DNA from: Litoribrevibacter albus
GTDB lineage: Bacteria; Pseudomonadota; Gammaproteobacteria; Pseudomonadales; Litoribrevibacteraceae
Length of the DNA stretch: 64,000 nucleotides
Reading direction: 5' to 3'
Assembly: GCF_030159995.1 (NCBI RefSeq)
Contig: NZ_BSNM01000013.1
Location: 62,001-126,000 of the forward strand
Part shown: one piece after another, positions 7,541 through 14,515 of the stretch
Numbering within the stretch: the stretch's first letter is position 1
Layout: every line of letters starts with the position of its first letter
Notes under the pieces: model-generated
What the model saw: only the letters and a program-made list of their open reading frames with translations
Databases searched by the model: none
Told to the model about the DNA's origin: nothing
Translations under genes and position numbers: made by a program

Positions 7541-8485
7541 ATGGAATTTATCCGTGGGACCACACTCGTCCATTTGAAAATGCGCTGCTGGGGCGGAGAG
7601 AAAAAGGCCTCCCGAGACAGCGACATTCACTTAGGCGCTGACGGCAAAATGCCGCCAGAAAAACTGCTCGATTTGGGCAGAAAGAAGATATTTCCACCAA
7701 AGGCGCTCGACCCTTTAATGAGTAAGCGTAAAGCGGCGGAAAGAGCTTGTTTAGCTGAAGGTACACGTTTCATGGGCGGCTTTGCCGTTCCCGATGATGT
7801 TGTAGAAGGTCTTTTGGCCAAACTCGAAGACATCAAGGAAATGTTCTATTCGGAGTTGCAGGTATTTCTTGCTGATTTCGACCGGAACAAAGAAGCGTGG
7901 ATCGCGGAGAACGACGAATTTGCACACATCATTCGTGACCAGGTTCCTGACCGGGAAACGGTGTCAAAGTCGTTTGAATTCTCCATCAAGCTTTACAAGC
8001 TACAGCCACTCGAAGGCTTCGAGCCTGACGAAAATGAAGTGGCGAACCAGATCTTGCATGAGGTGGGTTTAACCTGCAAACAGATGTCTGATCGCATGTT
8101 GGACCGGAAACGGTCAATCAGCGGTAAGAACCTCTCTGAGCAGCTCGATCCTCTTATCAAGAAACTCGATACCTTGTCGTTCGGTAATGGTCGCATTCTG
8201 AAGGTACTTAATGAGTTTTTTGCTCTGCAAAAAGCCATTCCGATGGAAATGATTGACCAGGACCACCCGACATTTGGGCAAGTGCTTACCTTCCTTTCAA
8301 TGTGTTCTGACAGCGACAAGCTTGAACGAATCATTGATGGGCAATTTTCAGTAAGCAAGCTCATAGAGGGTATGAAACGGTCGGTAACGGTTTCCAGCTC
8401 GTCTGGACCTGCGCCAACCATACCAAAATCAACCCAACCTGCGGCTGTGACAACGCACACCATAACGGCTGGGGCTTACTTCTAG
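7541..8485 (+). CDS. DUF3150-like protein of the CobS/vWA module
   Basis: A 314-residue soluble, helix-rich protein. Its length, its place between a CobS-like ATPase and a vWA protein and the overall sequence character fit the DUF3150 family of ICEs and phages; function unknown. The start follows AAGGAGATACAC. The last 50 residues are a Ser/Pro/Thr-rich tail. Only 10 bp separate it from the vWA gene. The 119 bp before it hold two CTCAAC boxes (7455, 7511) and a TGGCC/GGGCCA hairpin. The family call is from recall and not certain. Confidence 0.7.
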   Translation: MEFIRGTTLVHLKMRCWGGEKKASRDSDIHLGADGKMPPEKLLDLGRKKIFPPKALDPLMSKRKAAERACLAEGTRFMGGFAVPDDVVEGLLAKLEDIKEMFYSELQVFLADFDRNKEAWIAENDEFAHIIRDQVPDRETVSKSFEFSIKLYKLQPLEGFEPDENEVANQILHEVGLTCKQMSDRMLDRKRSISGKNLSEQLDPLIKKLDTLSFGNGRILKVLNEFFALQKAIPMEMIDQDHPTFGQVLTFLSMCSDSDKLERIIDGQFSVSKLIEGMKRSVTVSSSSGPAPTIPKSTQPAAVTTHTITAGAYF

Positions 8486-8495
8486 GGAGGTTCGT

Positions 8496-10298
8496 ATGAA
8501 CAAACTGCAAACCGCCCTGGAAAGGGCTCTACCTATTGTTGCGGCTGCCTATGGCGAACAGTTCGGTGTCAATGTTGTGCTGTCTGGTACGGACGCATAC
8601 ACCGATGGCGAGACCATTTACTTGCCTTTGCTGAACGCTATGAGTGATTTGAGAGAAGTGTTGTTTGGCTATCTCGCTCACGAAGCTGCGCACGTTCGAT
8701 CATCGGATTTCAACACCTTAAAAAAGTGTAAGAGTCCGATGGAGAAATCCTGTACCAACCTCATCGAGGACATCAGGATCGAGCGTCTCATTCAGGAAGT
8801 GTTTCCTGGTACTCAGTTTACGCTGAATGCCATGTGGAGCTATATCGTGGAGCAGGGCATGAGTCCTCCCGCGACGCCTGAAGACAATGAAGCAACGAAG
8901 TTGTTTCAGTACCTCTTACATCGCTTGCGATCGGAGGTGCTGCATCGGGACGCTTCAACTCCGCTGGCGGAGTCAAGCCAACGGGTGGTTGAACAGACAT
9001 TTCCGGTAGGTTTTTTCGTCCGTTTGGATGGCTTGCTTGGAAAACACTTGGACAACTTAACCTGTAGCGACGACTGCCTGAAGTTGGCGAGAGCCATACT
9101 CAAGGCATTGAAGGATGCTGAAGAAGAGGAACGCCAACAGCAACAAAACCAGGAACAACAGCAGCAAAGCAGCGATTCATCGCAAGGTGATCAAAGCCAA
9201 CAAGCTGGTGGATCGGGTGGAAGTGGTGACGGCGAATCACAACCTCAACCGGGAAAGGCAGACTCATCGAACGGTGGTGATGCTAACCAGGGGACAGGAG
9301 ACTCACAGCAGTCCAGCGCAGACAGTGATGGCAACGGCAACCAGGCTCAGGATACTGGGTCAGGAAACCAGTCATCGTCGGCCCAAGGTGCATCGGATTC
9401 GTCCGGTGATCAGGGTCAACCTCAAGGTGGCAACGGTGCTTCTTTGCATGAGCGGCTCATTAACGAGACCAATCTGCCAGAGGATGCCGTTGGGCAGCTA
9501 CGAGAGCAATTGGCAGATCAAGCCCGTGAAGACAACGATGGAGAACGTGTGGCCATTGATACGTCCAGCGTGGGGAGTGATGCCAGAAATCATGGTGATA
9601 CCAGTAGTTTGAAAACCGGCATTCTTGCCTCTTCAACTATTCGGTCGCGCCTGCTCGGTCTGCTGCAAGCCCAAACCCGTCAAAAGCAATGGTTACATAC
9701 CAGAGGCAAGCGGGTAGACGGCAAACGCCTGGCCAGACTGCCAACCGGCGACTCGCGGGTGTTTATCCAGCGAGAGGAGATGCAACGACCTGACACTGCG
9801 GTTCATGTGCTGCTTGATTGCAGCGGTTCCATGAATCGAATTCAGGAAGTCGCAAATCAAGCCACGGTGTCCTTGGCATTGGCTGTATCCACTATCCCGA
9901 AGTGTGACATCGCTGCGTCGATGTTTCCGGGTATTGGTGGAGAGGTCAGTCCGATACTGCATCGTGGTCAGCCTGTTCGTGCTGGTCTGGGACGATTCGC
10001 TGTTTGCTCAAGTGGCAGTACACCATTGGCAGAAGCCATGTTGTATGCCGCCAGAGAGTTAGTGGCGAGTAAGCGTCAGCGCAAGGTGCTTATCATCATC
10101 ACTGATGGTGCCCCAAATAATGGGGGAGCAGTTCGATATTTGAACGACCTTGTTGCTGGTCACGTTGATACCTATGCAATTGGTATCGGCTCAACTGCGG
10201 TTAGTCAGTACTTCGAGAAGTGGTCTGTGATCAACGATGTGAAGGAGCTTCAAAAAGCGCTTTTCACGATTGCTGGCCAATTCCTCGACCTGCACTAA
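8496..10298 (+). CDS. CobT-like vWA protein with a HEXXH motif
   Basis: A 600-residue protein. Residues 58-64 include H-E-A-A-H, a zinc-metallopeptidase-type motif, in an N-terminal helical domain. Residues about 208-315 are a long Gln/Ser/Gly/Asp low-complexity linker. The C-terminal 210 residues are a von Willebrand A domain with the MIDAS motif D-C-S-G-S-M (about 438-445) and T-D-G-A-P (about 536). It is the expected partner of the MoxR/CobS ATPase at 5635. MoxR-vWA pairs remodel or load target complexes; the target here is unknown. Start ATG follows GGGAGGTTCGT. Confidence 0.88.
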   Translation: MNKLQTALERALPIVAAAYGEQFGVNVVLSGTDAYTDGETIYLPLLNAMSDLREVLFGYLAHEAAHVRSSDFNTLKKCKSPMEKSCTNLIEDIRIERLIQEVFPGTQFTLNAMWSYIVEQGMSPPATPEDNEATKLFQYLLHRLRSEVLHRDASTPLAESSQRVVEQTFPVGFFVRLDGLLGKHLDNLTCSDDCLKLARAILKALKDAEEEERQQQQNQEQQQQSSDSSQGDQSQQAGGSGGSGDGESQPQPGKADSSNGGDANQGTGDSQQSSADSDGNGNQAQDTGSGNQSSSAQGASDSSGDQGQPQGGNGASLHERLINETNLPEDAVGQLREQLADQAREDNDGERVAIDTSSVGSDARNHGDTSSLKTGILASSTIRSRLLGLLQAQTRQKQWLHTRGKRVDGKRLARLPTGDSRVFIQREEMQRPDTAVHVLLDCSGSMNRIQEVANQATVSLALAVSTIPKCDIAASMFPGIGGEVSPILHRGQPVRAGLGRFAVCSSGSTPLAEAMLYAARELVASKRQRKVLIIITDGAPNNGGAVRYLNDLVAGHVDTYAIGIGSTAVSQYFEKWSVINDVKELQKALFTIAGQFLDLH

Positions 10299-10306
10299 TG
10301 GCTTCG

Positions 10307-10361
10307 CTCAACACCCTGCGGGGATACATCTCCCCCGCACGGGTGAGGTGTGTCTTCCCGC
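10307..10361 (+). promoter_or_regulatory. Structured leader with alternative pairings
   Basis: CTCAAC (10307-10312) runs into arm A CACCCTGCGGGG (10312-10323), which pairs with arm B CCCCGCACGGGTG (10333-10345). The alternative pairs GCGGGGATACATC (10318-10330) with GGTGTGTCTTCCCGC (10347-10361) using G-U pairs. The ribosome site GGGAGG follows. Confidence 0.6.
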
Positions 10362-10379
10362 TACACCGGGAGGTCCACT

Positions 10380-10697
10380 ATGGAGCAACTGTCATTGATG
10401 GACTTGCTTGAGGCGCTTGAGAACGACACAAAGTTCGAGGGTGACCTGGAGAAGATCCTTACCGATGAAGATATTCCGTACCTTCGGGAAAACCTACTAA
10501 TCGAGTCAGTGAAATCTGCCTTTGGTGAAAGTCGTGGTGGCCAGAAACGTAAGCCATCTGATGAAGCCTGGGAGTGGATTATTTCGGAAGATCGGGAGCT
10601 TCCGTTCTCGTTCAACCAATGCTGCCTCGCTTGTGGAGTCGATCCCGACAAGATGCTTGATTGGCTGCGTTACTACAAACGCAAGTTCATGAGCTAA
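10380..10697 (+). CDS. Hypothetical small acidic protein
   Basis: A 105-residue acidic soluble protein. Start ATG at 10380 follows GGGAGGTCCACT; the frame is open from 10350 but that part is leader. C-terminal residues include F-N-x-C-C-L-A-C-G (three Cys close together) before a D-W-L-R-Y-Y-K-R-K basic end, which could suggest a DNA-facing surface. No family is recognised. Confidence 0.7.
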   Translation: MEQLSLMDLLEALENDTKFEGDLEKILTDEDIPYLRENLLIESVKSAFGESRGGQKRKPSDEAWEWIISEDRELPFSFNQCCLACGVDPDKMLDWLRYYKRKFMS

Positions 10698-10751
10698 CTC
10701 AACCCAAACCTGGGACATAAACACTGTGTCCCTATGGGCATGGTGTGTCCC
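10698..10751 (+). promoter_or_regulatory. Structured leader with a choice of two partners
   Basis: CTCAAC (10698-10703), then GGGACA (10712-10717), which can pair with either TGTCCC at 10727-10732 or TGTCCC at 10746-10751. This is the simplest example of the competing-pairing design. A second CTCAAC (10755-10760) precedes the ribosome site. Confidence 0.55.
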
Positions 10752-10774
10752 TCACTCAACGAAAGGTAAACACC

Positions 10775-10942
10775 ATGTCTAATACTCAACAAAATGTAAT
10801 TAAACATCAGCAGGTAAATGCACGCGGTACACCGGTTCGCCAAATCACGGTTTATACCCCGGAGCGAGTAACAGAGCTGTTCTATCAGTTTGTTATGGAG
10901 CAATGGGTACCGTACAAGCGAGTCGTTCATTCCGTGCATTGA
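10775..10942 (+). CDS. Very small hypothetical protein
   Basis: A 55-residue basic protein, start ATG at 10775 with AAAGG nine bases upstream. It is bounded by a structured leader and a clear terminator, so it forms its own unit. No domain is recognised. Confidence 0.55.
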   Translation: MSNTQQNVIKHQQVNARGTPVRQITVYTPERVTELFYQFVMEQWVPYKRVVHSVH

Positions 10943-10943
10943 T

Positions 10944-10962
10944 AAAGGGGCCTCGCCCCTTT
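10944..10962 (+). terminator. Intrinsic terminator
   Basis: AAAGGGGC (10944-10951), loop CTC, GCCCCTTT (10955-10962), followed by GTTT. It lies directly after the stop codon of the small gene. Confidence 0.75.
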
Positions 10963-11009
10963 GTTTCACTGGCTGACAGTGGAACTGAAAAATGTGGTGA
11001 AACTGTCAG
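10963..11009 (+). promoter_or_regulatory. Structured leader upstream of the Toprim gene
   Basis: GTTTCACTG (10963-10971) pairs with CAGTGGAAC (10977-10985); alternatively GTTTCAC pairs with GTGAAAC (10997-11003) and CTGACA (10973-10978) with TGTCAG (11004-11009). The ribosome site GGGAG follows at once, so the second fold ends next to the translation start region. Confidence 0.6.
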
Positions 11010-11021
11010 AGGGAGATACCT

Positions 11022-12098
11022 ATGAAGAAACGAAACTCAACTGAAATGAAGCGCCGAATGGAAGGCCGTTGGCTTGCTGCTTTCAAAGCACTCGCGCCAG
11101 CACTGGATCAGGCCATCGACAACCTCGGTACGAATGTACCTTGCCCGGTTGAAGGTGGAACGGACGGTTTTAGGCTTTTCAAAGACGCCAACTACACAGG
11201 CGGTGGAGTAAAACAGTCATGGCGTATTATCCCGGAAGGGATCGATATGCTCATGTGGGTAAATGATTGGTCCTTTACCAAGGTCTACGATGAACTTGAA
11301 GCTTGGTTGGGTGATAAACCTGTCGAGGCTGGACCGAAATATCTACCAAAGCCTAAGCCTGTAGATGAAGAGGGTCTGCGCAAGTGGCTGAACAGGATTT
11401 GGAAAGAGGCATTGCCTTTGACCGATCTTGCAGCTTATCCAGCTCGGGCTTACTTCAGTTACCGTTGGGTGAATACTGCTGCATTGTCTGCCAACGATGT
11501 GCGGTTTCATCCTTGTCTTAACTACAAAGATAAACAGGGCAACGTTCTCGGTAAGTTCGGAGCAGTCCTGTCCCTGGTGCGCAATAACGAGGGGGAGCCA
11601 GTCGCGATACATCGGACGTTCATCACTAAAGGTGGATTGAAGGTAAATCTCGGCAAAACTCACAAACCTAAGAAGATGACGCCTTCTGTGAATCAACGCA
11701 GTAAGGGGCGGCATATTCGGTTGTTTGCACCACAAAACGGTTACTTGGGAGTCTCTGAAGGTCTGGAAACTGCGCTCGCGGTATATCAGGCTAAGCAGTT
11801 TCCCGTTTGGCCGGGCCTGTCCAATACAATACTTCAATCGTTCGTTCCTCCAAAGGGCGTGCATACGATTCTGAATTTTGTGGATAAAGACAGAAACAAA
11901 GCAGGGGAGAATGCGGCGGAAATCCTTCGGGCAAATTTAGCGCCTAAAGGTATTCGCGTTATCGACCTGTTACCACCAACGTCGATTCTCGATACCGATG
12001 AAAAAGGTGTTGATTGGGCGGATCAGTTGAAAAGGGATGTTAGTGGTTTTGGTCTGATAGACCAGGCACTTGCCTTCAGCCGACTGAAACAAGCCTGA
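11022..12098 (+). CDS. Toprim-domain primase-like protein
   Basis: A 358-residue protein. The N-terminal half resembles the phage/plasmid primase-helicase accessory domain found before Toprim domains. The Toprim core is seen as G-V-S-E-G-L-E-T-A-L (about residues 242-252) and N-F-V-D-K-D-R-N (about 286-293), which would give the catalytic Glu and the DxD-like metal site. There is no helicase domain and no clear zinc finger, so it is a short stand-alone Toprim protein. It may make primers for element replication or transfer. Start ATG after GGGAGATACCT. Confidence 0.82.
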   Translation: MKKRNSTEMKRRMEGRWLAAFKALAPALDQAIDNLGTNVPCPVEGGTDGFRLFKDANYTGGGVKQSWRIIPEGIDMLMWVNDWSFTKVYDELEAWLGDKPVEAGPKYLPKPKPVDEEGLRKWLNRIWKEALPLTDLAAYPARAYFSYRWVNTAALSANDVRFHPCLNYKDKQGNVLGKFGAVLSLVRNNEGEPVAIHRTFITKGGLKVNLGKTHKPKKMTPSVNQRSKGRHIRLFAPQNGYLGVSEGLETALAVYQAKQFPVWPGLSNTILQSFVPPKGVHTILNFVDKDRNKAGENAAEILRANLAPKGIRVIDLLPPTSILDTDEKGVDWADQLKRDVSGFGLIDQALAFSRLKQA

Positions 12099-12102
12099 CT
12101 AC

Positions 12103-12156
12103 CTCAACTACTACCCTGCGGGGACACGCTCCCCGTAAGGGGAGTAGTGTTTCTGC
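12103..12156 (+). promoter_or_regulatory. Structured leader with alternative pairings
   Basis: CTCAAC (12103-12108) overlaps arm A (12107-12124), which pairs with arm B (12130-12148) over about 16 bp. Alternatively GCGGGGACAC (12118-12127) pairs with GTGTTTCTGC (12147-12156) entirely by Watson-Crick and G-U pairs. It precedes the gene broken by the IS3 element. Confidence 0.6.
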
Positions 12157-12183
12157 GGGTTTCCTCAACATAAGGAGATCAAT

Positions 12184-12444
12184 ATGCAGAATGATTTATC
12201 AACCATGCAGTCGGTCGAAATACCGGTTAGCAAACTTGAACAAATGGCTTATGGCCATGCGACAGCCCAATTCATTAGTTGTGACAACGGCTTTGAAGGC
12301 ACCTGGTTTGAACGCTATCAGTATCTGTCTGAATGTGTTTCAGACAACAAAGAGCCTGAAGGTTGGGTTGCGTGGCAGCCGTTTGAAACATGGGAATGGA
12401 GCGACATCGTTGAGCAGATCGACAGTGAAGCTGACTCATTTCTT
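12184..12444 (+). pseudogene. 5' part of a small gene split by the IS3-family element
   Basis: The first 87 codons of a hypothetical protein with an AAGGAGATCAAT ribosome site. The frame reads into the insertion sequence at 12445 and stops soon after. Removing the element and one CTT copy joins it in frame to 13682-13813, restoring a 130-residue acidic protein with many aromatic residues and no recognised domain. The original protein is therefore fully known although the gene is now broken. Confidence 0.8.
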
Positions 12445-12509
12445 TGGCAAGCCCCCGATATTCTAGACATCCGATAGCGTTACAATAACGCATCGAGGAG
12501 GTGTCGATA

Positions 12510-12803
12510 ATGAGTGGTAAACGTTATCCGGAAGATTTCAAGATTGAAGCGGTTCGTCAGGTCACGGATCGAGGATATAAAGTATCCGAAGTGGCTGACC
12601 GGCTGGGTGTTACCGTTAAGAGCCTGCACGACTGGATCAAGAAGTACGGTAGCCACAGCGAGCAGCATCAGGCCCTGTCGGATCAACAGGCAGAGATCCG
12701 TAAACTCAAGGCCGAGCTGCGCCGCGTCACCGAGGAGCGCGACATACTAAAGGAGGCCGCCGCGTACTTTGCCGGGGAGTCAAAGAAAAGTACGCGTTCA
12801 TGA
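12510..12803 (+). CDS. IS3-family transposase OrfA
   Basis: A 97-residue helix-turn-helix protein (R-Y-P-E-D-F-K, then the HTH V-S-E-V-A-D-R-L-G-V) with a C-terminal leucine-zipper-like coiled coil (about 55-90). It recognises the element's ends. ATG at 12510 has GAGGAGG eight bases upstream; the GTG at 12501 overlaps that site. The A4G run at 12786-12790 just before the stop is a candidate slippage site for a -1 shift into orfB to make the fused OrfAB transposase. Confidence 0.9.
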   Translation: MSGKRYPEDFKIEAVRQVTDRGYKVSEVADRLGVTVKSLHDWIKKYGSHSEQHQALSDQQAEIRKLKAELRRVTEERDILKEAAAYFAGESKKSTRS

Positions 12804-13660
12804 AGGAGTGGCTCCATCGCTTTTCACTGACGACCATGTGCCGAACCCTGGGTGTCCATCGAAGTGGTTTTTACCAGTGGCTCAATGGGTCACCAGGGCC
12901 ACGAGCACAGGAAAATGCAACGCTAACCGGACAGATCAAGCAATGCTGGATAGAAAGTGGATTTGCCTATGGCTACAGGAATATTACCCTCGACCTTCAT
13001 GAGCTGGGGCATCGGTGCAGCAGAAACCGGGTGCACCGCCTGATGAAGGTCGCCGGAATCCGCTCCCTGCGGGGTTATCGGCGACACCCTGGCTTTCAGG
13101 GTGGCAAGTCTGCGGACGTTGCGCCGAACACGCTGGATCGCGCCTTTGAGGTTGATGGGCCCAATAAGGTCTGGGTGACCGACTTTACGTATATCCGAAC
13201 CCACGAGGGCTGGTTGTATCTGACGATTGTCCTGGATCTCTTCTCGCGACAGGTCATTGGCTGGAGCATGAAGGCCAACGCCAGAGCCGATCTGGTTCTG
13301 GATGCACTGCTGATGGCGATGTGGCGACGTAAACCCAAGGGCCGGGTGCTGGTTCACTCGGATCAGGGCATCCAGTACACCTGCTCTGACTGGCGCAAGT
13401 TCCTGAAGGATCACAATCTGGAAGCCAGCATGAGTCGTCGAGGCAACTGTCATGATAACGCTGTAGCCGAAAGCTTCTTTGCACAACTGAAGACCGAGCG
13501 AATCAAGCGGAAAGTGTATCCGACACGCAACGAAGCCCGAGCGGATATCTTCAATTACATCGAGTTCTTCTATAACCCGGTGAGGCGCCATGGCAACAAT
13601 GGTGGTGTGTCACCAGCCAAGTTCGAAGAGCAGTACTTTATGAAGCTGTCAGGTGTCTAG
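12800..13660 (+). CDS. IS3-family transposase OrfB (DDE integrase core)
   Basis: A 286-residue rve-type integrase. The HTH_21-like region is at about residues 50-110. The DDE triad is visible as V-T-D-F-T-Y (first Asp about 124), V-H-S-D-Q-G (second Asp about 184) and N-A-V-A-E-S-F-F (Glu about 220). It overlaps orfA by 4 bp in the -1 frame, as expected for production by programmed frameshifting. The frame is intact. Confidence 0.92.
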   Translation: MKEWLHRFSLTTMCRTLGVHRSGFYQWLNGSPGPRAQENATLTGQIKQCWIESGFAYGYRNITLDLHELGHRCSRNRVHRLMKVAGIRSLRGYRRHPGFQGGKSADVAPNTLDRAFEVDGPNKVWVTDFTYIRTHEGWLYLTIVLDLFSRQVIGWSMKANARADLVLDALLMAMWRRKPKGRVLVHSDQGIQYTCSDWRKFLKDHNLEASMSRRGNCHDNAVAESFFAQLKTERIKRKVYPTRNEARADIFNYIEFFYNPVRRHGNNGGVSPAKFEEQYFMKLSGV

Positions 13661-13681
13661 GATATCGGGGGCTTGCCACTT

Positions 13682-13813
13682 TCCACAATCAAGCAAGCGC
13701 TGGAGTATGCCAAAAATGGCATTGTTGCTTCAGCAATTGATTGCTCACTCGATAGCGATATGAATCAGTTGGATATGGTTCATTTAGTCGAGCTGGGTTC
13801 TAAAGAGCAGTAA
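13682..13813 (+). pseudogene. 3' part of the small gene split by the IS3-family element
   Basis: The final 43 codons plus TAA of the gene that begins at 12184. The frame continues exactly from codon 87 once the element and one target-repeat copy are removed. It has no start codon or ribosome site of its own and is not expected to be translated. Confidence 0.8.
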
Positions 13814-13853
13814 ACCACTGGTGAAGTAATTCACCAACAAACGATGAATTCGA

Positions 13854-13892
13854 CCCTGGAGGGTGTATGCCCTTCAGGGGCTACATCCGTCC
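13854..13892 (+). promoter_or_regulatory. Structured leader with alternative pairings
   Basis: CCCTGGAGGG (13854-13863) pairs with CCCTTCAGGG (13870-13879) except at one position; alternatively GGAGGGTGTA (13858-13867) pairs with TACATCCGTCC (13882-13892) with a G-U pair and one bulge. It lies 37 bp upstream of a small membrane protein gene. Confidence 0.5.
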
Positions 13893-13928
13893 GGACGTTG
13901 AGGTCATTAAACGAAAGGAAGGTGTAGT

Positions 13929-14261
13929 ATGGATAATCGTAGAATGTTCAGGGAAATCAGCAGGCTCCGCACAACGGACCTGTTGATTGCCAAGATGGAC
14001 TGCACCAGGAGAATTGCCCTGTTTAAATCGTTGAAGCTTGGTCTTCTCGGTTTGCTGGGTATCTTCGTTGGCCATGTCGCCAAATCACTGTTAGCGGCAC
14101 AAGCTATGTCCTGGATAGACTACCTGTCTGTCTCGCTGGCTATGTACTGTGTGATTGGCTATTTGGCTCTCGATGCTCTTGAGGCAAGTTCAACCGCTCT
14201 GAAAGAGCTGATCTGCGACCTACTTGCCCTCCGGATGAGTAGGACCGGTAAGAAGTCTTGA
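13929..14261 (+). CDS. Small membrane protein, two predicted spans
   Basis: A 110-residue protein with two hydrophobic stretches at about residues 36-56 and 61-82, and basic ends predicted to stay in the cytoplasm. Start ATG after GAAAGGAAGGTGTAGT. No family is recognised. It is followed by another tiny membrane protein gene and a terminator, suggesting a two-gene unit. Confidence 0.7.
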   Translation: MDNRRMFREISRLRTTDLLIAKMDCTRRIALFKSLKLGLLGLLGIFVGHVAKSLLAAQAMSWIDYLSVSLAMYCVIGYLALDALEASSTALKELICDLLALRMSRTGKKS

Positions 14262-14304
14262 CAAAAGGCTTCACTGGGATTATTTAACTAAGAGGGTTTA
14301 AGTT

Positions 14305-14463
14305 ATGTGGATCACAGTCATGAATCTTCTAATGCTGTTAGCTGTTACGTTATTACTACTGTTTACTGGGATAGCCGTTCGCGCCTATGTGCAAGAGCGT
14401 CACTCCTGGAAAGACATTGAAGTAAAAGCGAGCCAGTCCGGCATAAAGGGATTTGATGAATAA
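14305..14463 (+). CDS. Tiny single-span membrane protein
   Basis: A 52-residue protein beginning MWITVMNLLMLL; residues 3-25 are a single transmembrane helix and the rest is a charged tail ending GFDE. Start ATG 14305 with AGAGGG ten bases before it. The stop is followed within 10 bp by a terminator. Function unknown. Confidence 0.6.
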   Translation: MWITVMNLLMLLAVTLLLLFTGIAVRAYVQERHSWKDIEVKASQSGIKGFDE

Positions 14464-14471
14464 CAGTTAAG

Positions 14472-14495
14472 GGCCTCTTCTGAGGCCTTTTCTTT
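14472..14495 (+). terminator. Intrinsic terminator
   Basis: GGCCTC (14472-14477), short loop, GAGGCC (14482-14487), then TTTTCTTTT. It ends the left + strand block and faces the 3' end of the convergent gene at 14516. Confidence 0.75.
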
Positions 14496-14515
14496 TATTT
14501 AGTTCAGATGAACTA

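Larger units (their letters stand above)
12445..13678 (+). mobile_element. IS3-family insertion sequence, complete
   Basis: A 1234-bp element with terminal inverted repeats of about 24 bp starting TGGCAAGCCCCC at both ends (12445 inward, 13678 inward) with one mismatch. It is flanked by a 3-bp direct repeat CTT (12442-12444 and 13679-13681), as usual for this family. It encodes orfA and orfB in overlapping frames. Both genes are intact and the repeats almost identical, so the insertion looks recent and probably still active. Confidence 0.93.

Noticed and set aside
5635-10298. A cobalamin cobaltochelatase (CobS/CobT) pathway
   Set aside because: No other cobalamin gene is present, and the MoxR-vWA pair is a generic module in mobile elements.
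12923-13591. Long antisense frame inside the IS3 orfB
   Set aside because: It mirrors a well-supported transposase gene and has no ribosome site or recognisable protein features.
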